Below, in pieces: positions 15,889 through 17,858 of a stretch of DNA of 17,858 nt (positions are counted from its first letter, which is position 1; each line of letters opens with the position of its first letter). The position numbers and the translations under genes are program-made. The notes under the pieces were generated by a model. The model ran no database searches, was not told the origin of the DNA, and saw only the letters and a program-made list of their open reading frames with translations. The stretch comes from Gracilaria caudata (Eukaryota; Rhodophyta; Florideophyceae; Gracilariales; Gracilariaceae), in NCBI GenBank assembly GCA_030374735.1, contig JASCIV010000507.1:1-17858 (forward strand). Reading direction: 5' to 3'.

Positions 15889-16293
15889 CCCGTGAGTTGT
15901 CATATCTCGAGTACAAAGGGCAGCGCTCTTAGCAGCCGTTCTATGTAGAGTCTGCACTCATGAACAGAGAAGTCACGAAAGACGATGAATAGGTATGAGT
16001 CGGTGGGAAGGGAAGGGAAGTTGTGGTCCTTCGACCAATTGCAACATGAAACATAACTCATGAGTGGGGTCATTTCTTGTTTCACATGATGGTTTTTCAA
16101 TGCAGACACACGAGACCGAGACAGCAAACGTTCTTGTAGCTCACCCTGCGGCAAGGGGAAAAAAGGCACGGTATGCAGGGCCGGTACCCTTGCGTGCGCA
16201 GAGGCGGGTGTTTGGGGTTTTTTATGTGGATCATCGGGCAGGCGGCTGTGTGTGGAGGTGACTGCCCTTGTCGTACCGCATCCCTGGACGAGC

Positions 16294-16299
16294 AATAAA
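16294..16299 (+). terminator. Candidate poly(A) signal
   Basis: AATAAA lies 406 bases after the MATH-domain stop codon, followed within 20 bases by a GU-rich CTCTGTGTGAG. It is the only canonical hexamer I found downstream of a plus-strand gene here. Whether this organism uses AATAAA is unknown. Confidence 0.35.
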
Positions 16300-17482
16300 A
16301 ACTTTTGACGCTCTGTGTGAGAGCAAAAAAGAGCATCTGAGCTGATGGCGATGCCCATGCGCGGTATCGTATGAGGGTGGAAACGCGTGCGACGTCTGCG
16401 GCCGTTTAAATTGTGGTGGCTACTGCGCGGGCGTGACCGCCATGGAACGGCGCCGCCGGAGAGTGGAAGCGATACATCTCACACACAATTTGGCATGCGG
16501 CTTCCGAGTCGCGGGGAGAAACGTTTCTGCGCTGATTTGTTGTCAGCTGATTAATGTGAACCTTCGCTGCTTTGCATCATATCGAAGCGCGTTCTGCGCA
16601 ACACACGCTCGCTTTTAGTGAACACGGACGTAGTTTTCCAACACTTGCAACAGAACAGTTTTCCAAGAACGTGCGCATACGATTCATCATCATGCGAGTT
16701 ACAGTACGGCACGACGCAAGCACAAAAAGTGAATATACACGCCCAAAAGTGGCGCAAAACACAGCATGCACAACGCGCGCAGTTTTGAGCGCAGAGCTTG
16801 CTCACGAGACATGCTCACGACTGCTTCATGATTCACCTTTATGCATCGTACACGACATGTGCGGCGATGTGTAGCGTGTGTAAAGCCAATAATGAATGTA
16901 CATATCGTGCCATCGAATCTCGGGTGTTGCCAGCCAGAGCACGATCAACGCGTCGACAAAACTGACGACGAGCCGTTGTGGTAAAGAAAAGAAAGGTGAT
17001 GTGCGCATGCTCTATTTTCTCGCTCCCTCTCTCGGCCGCAACTCTCCATCGCTGATTTGAAATTCCATTTGCGCGATGGAAGCGTGCGTTGATTGGAAGC
17101 ATCATGACCATGAGGCGGTCTGGTGGACGAACTGTGACGCACACAGAGGCTGCCACATATGCCTGTTTGCGTGGTTTTATCTTACAGCATGTGCAAATAG
17201 GTTATACACATGCCGATCTAAGACAAGTCACAGCTGCAGAAAACACTGGCGGATACAGTTAATACTGAGCATGTTTGAAGCTTGGCAGCTTTTCTCCTTT
17301 GCCCAGTGCCGTGCCATAGACGGATGCTTTTTGTGCTGTTCAAAGTCTACAGCGTGGTGACTTGCGTGTGTGACATGAAAAGGCGGATTCGGGCGTGTGG
17401 GCGTGTGTGAAACGTAATTGGGCGCCATGGGATGGCACGAAATGTTGTTGTAGCTATACAGGTTCAACAATTCGTCATATGG

Positions 17483-17514
17483 TGAATGAATGAATGAACG
17501 AGTGAATGAGCGAG
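17483..17514 (+). repeat. GAAT tetranucleotide microsatellite, imperfect
   Basis: Three clean TGAA/GAAT units are followed by degenerate GAACGAGTGAATGAGCGAG units. It is a simple repeat in gene-free sequence. Confidence 0.7.
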
Positions 17515-17818
17515 CAGCAAGCGTGTTTTGTGCTCTGAAGCGTGGGTTTGTTTGACGGGTTGCAAGATATCTGTGGCAGAGCTGTGGTGCGCAGGAGCCA
17601 GCACCTGGCACTACAAGTATGATTCAGCTTGTGCTGACAGAGCGATCGAACGCAAAAGTGTTGTCAACGCGCCTTTTTTTTGTTGTAACAAACGAGAAGG
17701 CGTTGTTTTTGAAGGGCGGCGGTTGGTCTCACGATGGAGCGTACAAGGGCAAAAGAACAGTGACATGTGAAGCAGGGAGCGAATGGTCACACTGGCAAAG
17801 CGAGAAGGGGAGCGCGAT

Positions 17819-17852
17819 GGGGGGCGGGGAGGGGGGGGGGGGTGGGGGTGGA
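17819..17852 (+). repeat. G-rich tract, possible G-quadruplex
   Basis: A near-continuous run of G, interrupted only by single C, A and T bases, contains more than four runs of three or more G. It satisfies the usual quadruplex pattern. Homopolymer length here may also be a sequencing uncertainty. Confidence 0.7.
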
Positions 17853-17858
17853 AGGCGA

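Larger units (their letters stand above)
15889..17858. other. 2-kb stretch without a supported gene
   Basis: Many short frames are open on both strands but none has recognisable protein features. The first 400 bases are probably the 3' UTR of the MATH-domain gene, ending near an AATAAA at 16294. The rest holds a GGGAA triplet repeat (about 16006-16020), a GAAT-type microsatellite (17483-17514) and a terminal G-rich tract, and may be promoter sequence for a gene beyond the right edge. Confidence 0.45.

Noticed and set aside
15900..16358. 152-codon minus-strand ATG frame converging on the MATH gene
   Set aside because: A frame of this length is expected by chance in 18 kb. It is rich in Cys, His and Pro without pattern and overlaps the probable 3' UTR and poly(A) signal of the MATH gene.
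17228..17611. 127-codon minus-strand frame near the right end
   Set aside because: It lacks an ATG at its start, overlaps a microsatellite and shows no domain features.
1..17858. A multi-gene system, mobile element or CRISPR array
   Set aside because: The recognised genes belong to unrelated housekeeping functions in mixed orientations. No transposase, integrase, long terminal repeats or regularly spaced repeats were seen.

Overview
This window is nuclear DNA from an intron-poor eukaryote. It carries an eukaryotic tRNA-Ala gene with Pol III signals, a separase, a spliceosomal SF3a subunit and a MATH-domain protein. The one intron I can define is 77 nt, with GTAAGT, a CTGAC branch site and TTTCAG. 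Three of the four long genes are single uninterrupted reading frames. A cobalamin adenosyltransferase argues against a land plant or a typical higher fungus and fits an alga or other protist (or an animal). The tRNA has TATA and CAA motifs upstream, as plant tRNA genes do. A red alga or similar unicellular alga is a reasonable guess, but the sequence does not prove it.

Layout, left to right. Positions 3-104 look like the end of a PH-domain-like exon cut by the window edge. Positions 105-1668 hold no convincing gene. tRNA-Ala(AGC) lies at 1710-1782 with an upstream TATA and a T-rich terminator. A two-exon cobalamin adenosyltransferase (MMAB type) occupies 2143-2873. It converges on a small membrane-anchored CxxC protein of unknown function (3781-3320, minus). 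A 0.7 kb divergent promoter region separates that gene from a short gene with marked codon bias (4505-4717), preceded by a TATA-like box and a perfect 8-bp inverted repeat. Separase (1716 aa, minus, 10241-5091) fills the middle. A 617-bp region with a perfect E2F-like site separates it from divergent SF3A1 (10859-12760, plus). A 1-kb intergenic stretch then carries a TATA box, four GGTGAC repeats and a 47-nt near-perfect palindrome. It leads to a 696-aa protein with a C-terminal MATH/TRAF-like domain (13798-15888). The last 2 kb have no gene I can support and end in a G-rich tract.

The genes form no pathway: sister-chromatid separation, pre-mRNA splicing, B12 metabolism and translation are ordinary housekeeping functions. 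I see no mobile element, CRISPR array or defence cassette, and no clear sign of a new multi-gene system. The less ordinary items are the uncharacterised MATH protein, the codon-biased small protein, the two promoter palindromes, the E2F-like site at separase, and possible self-cleavage sites in separase.
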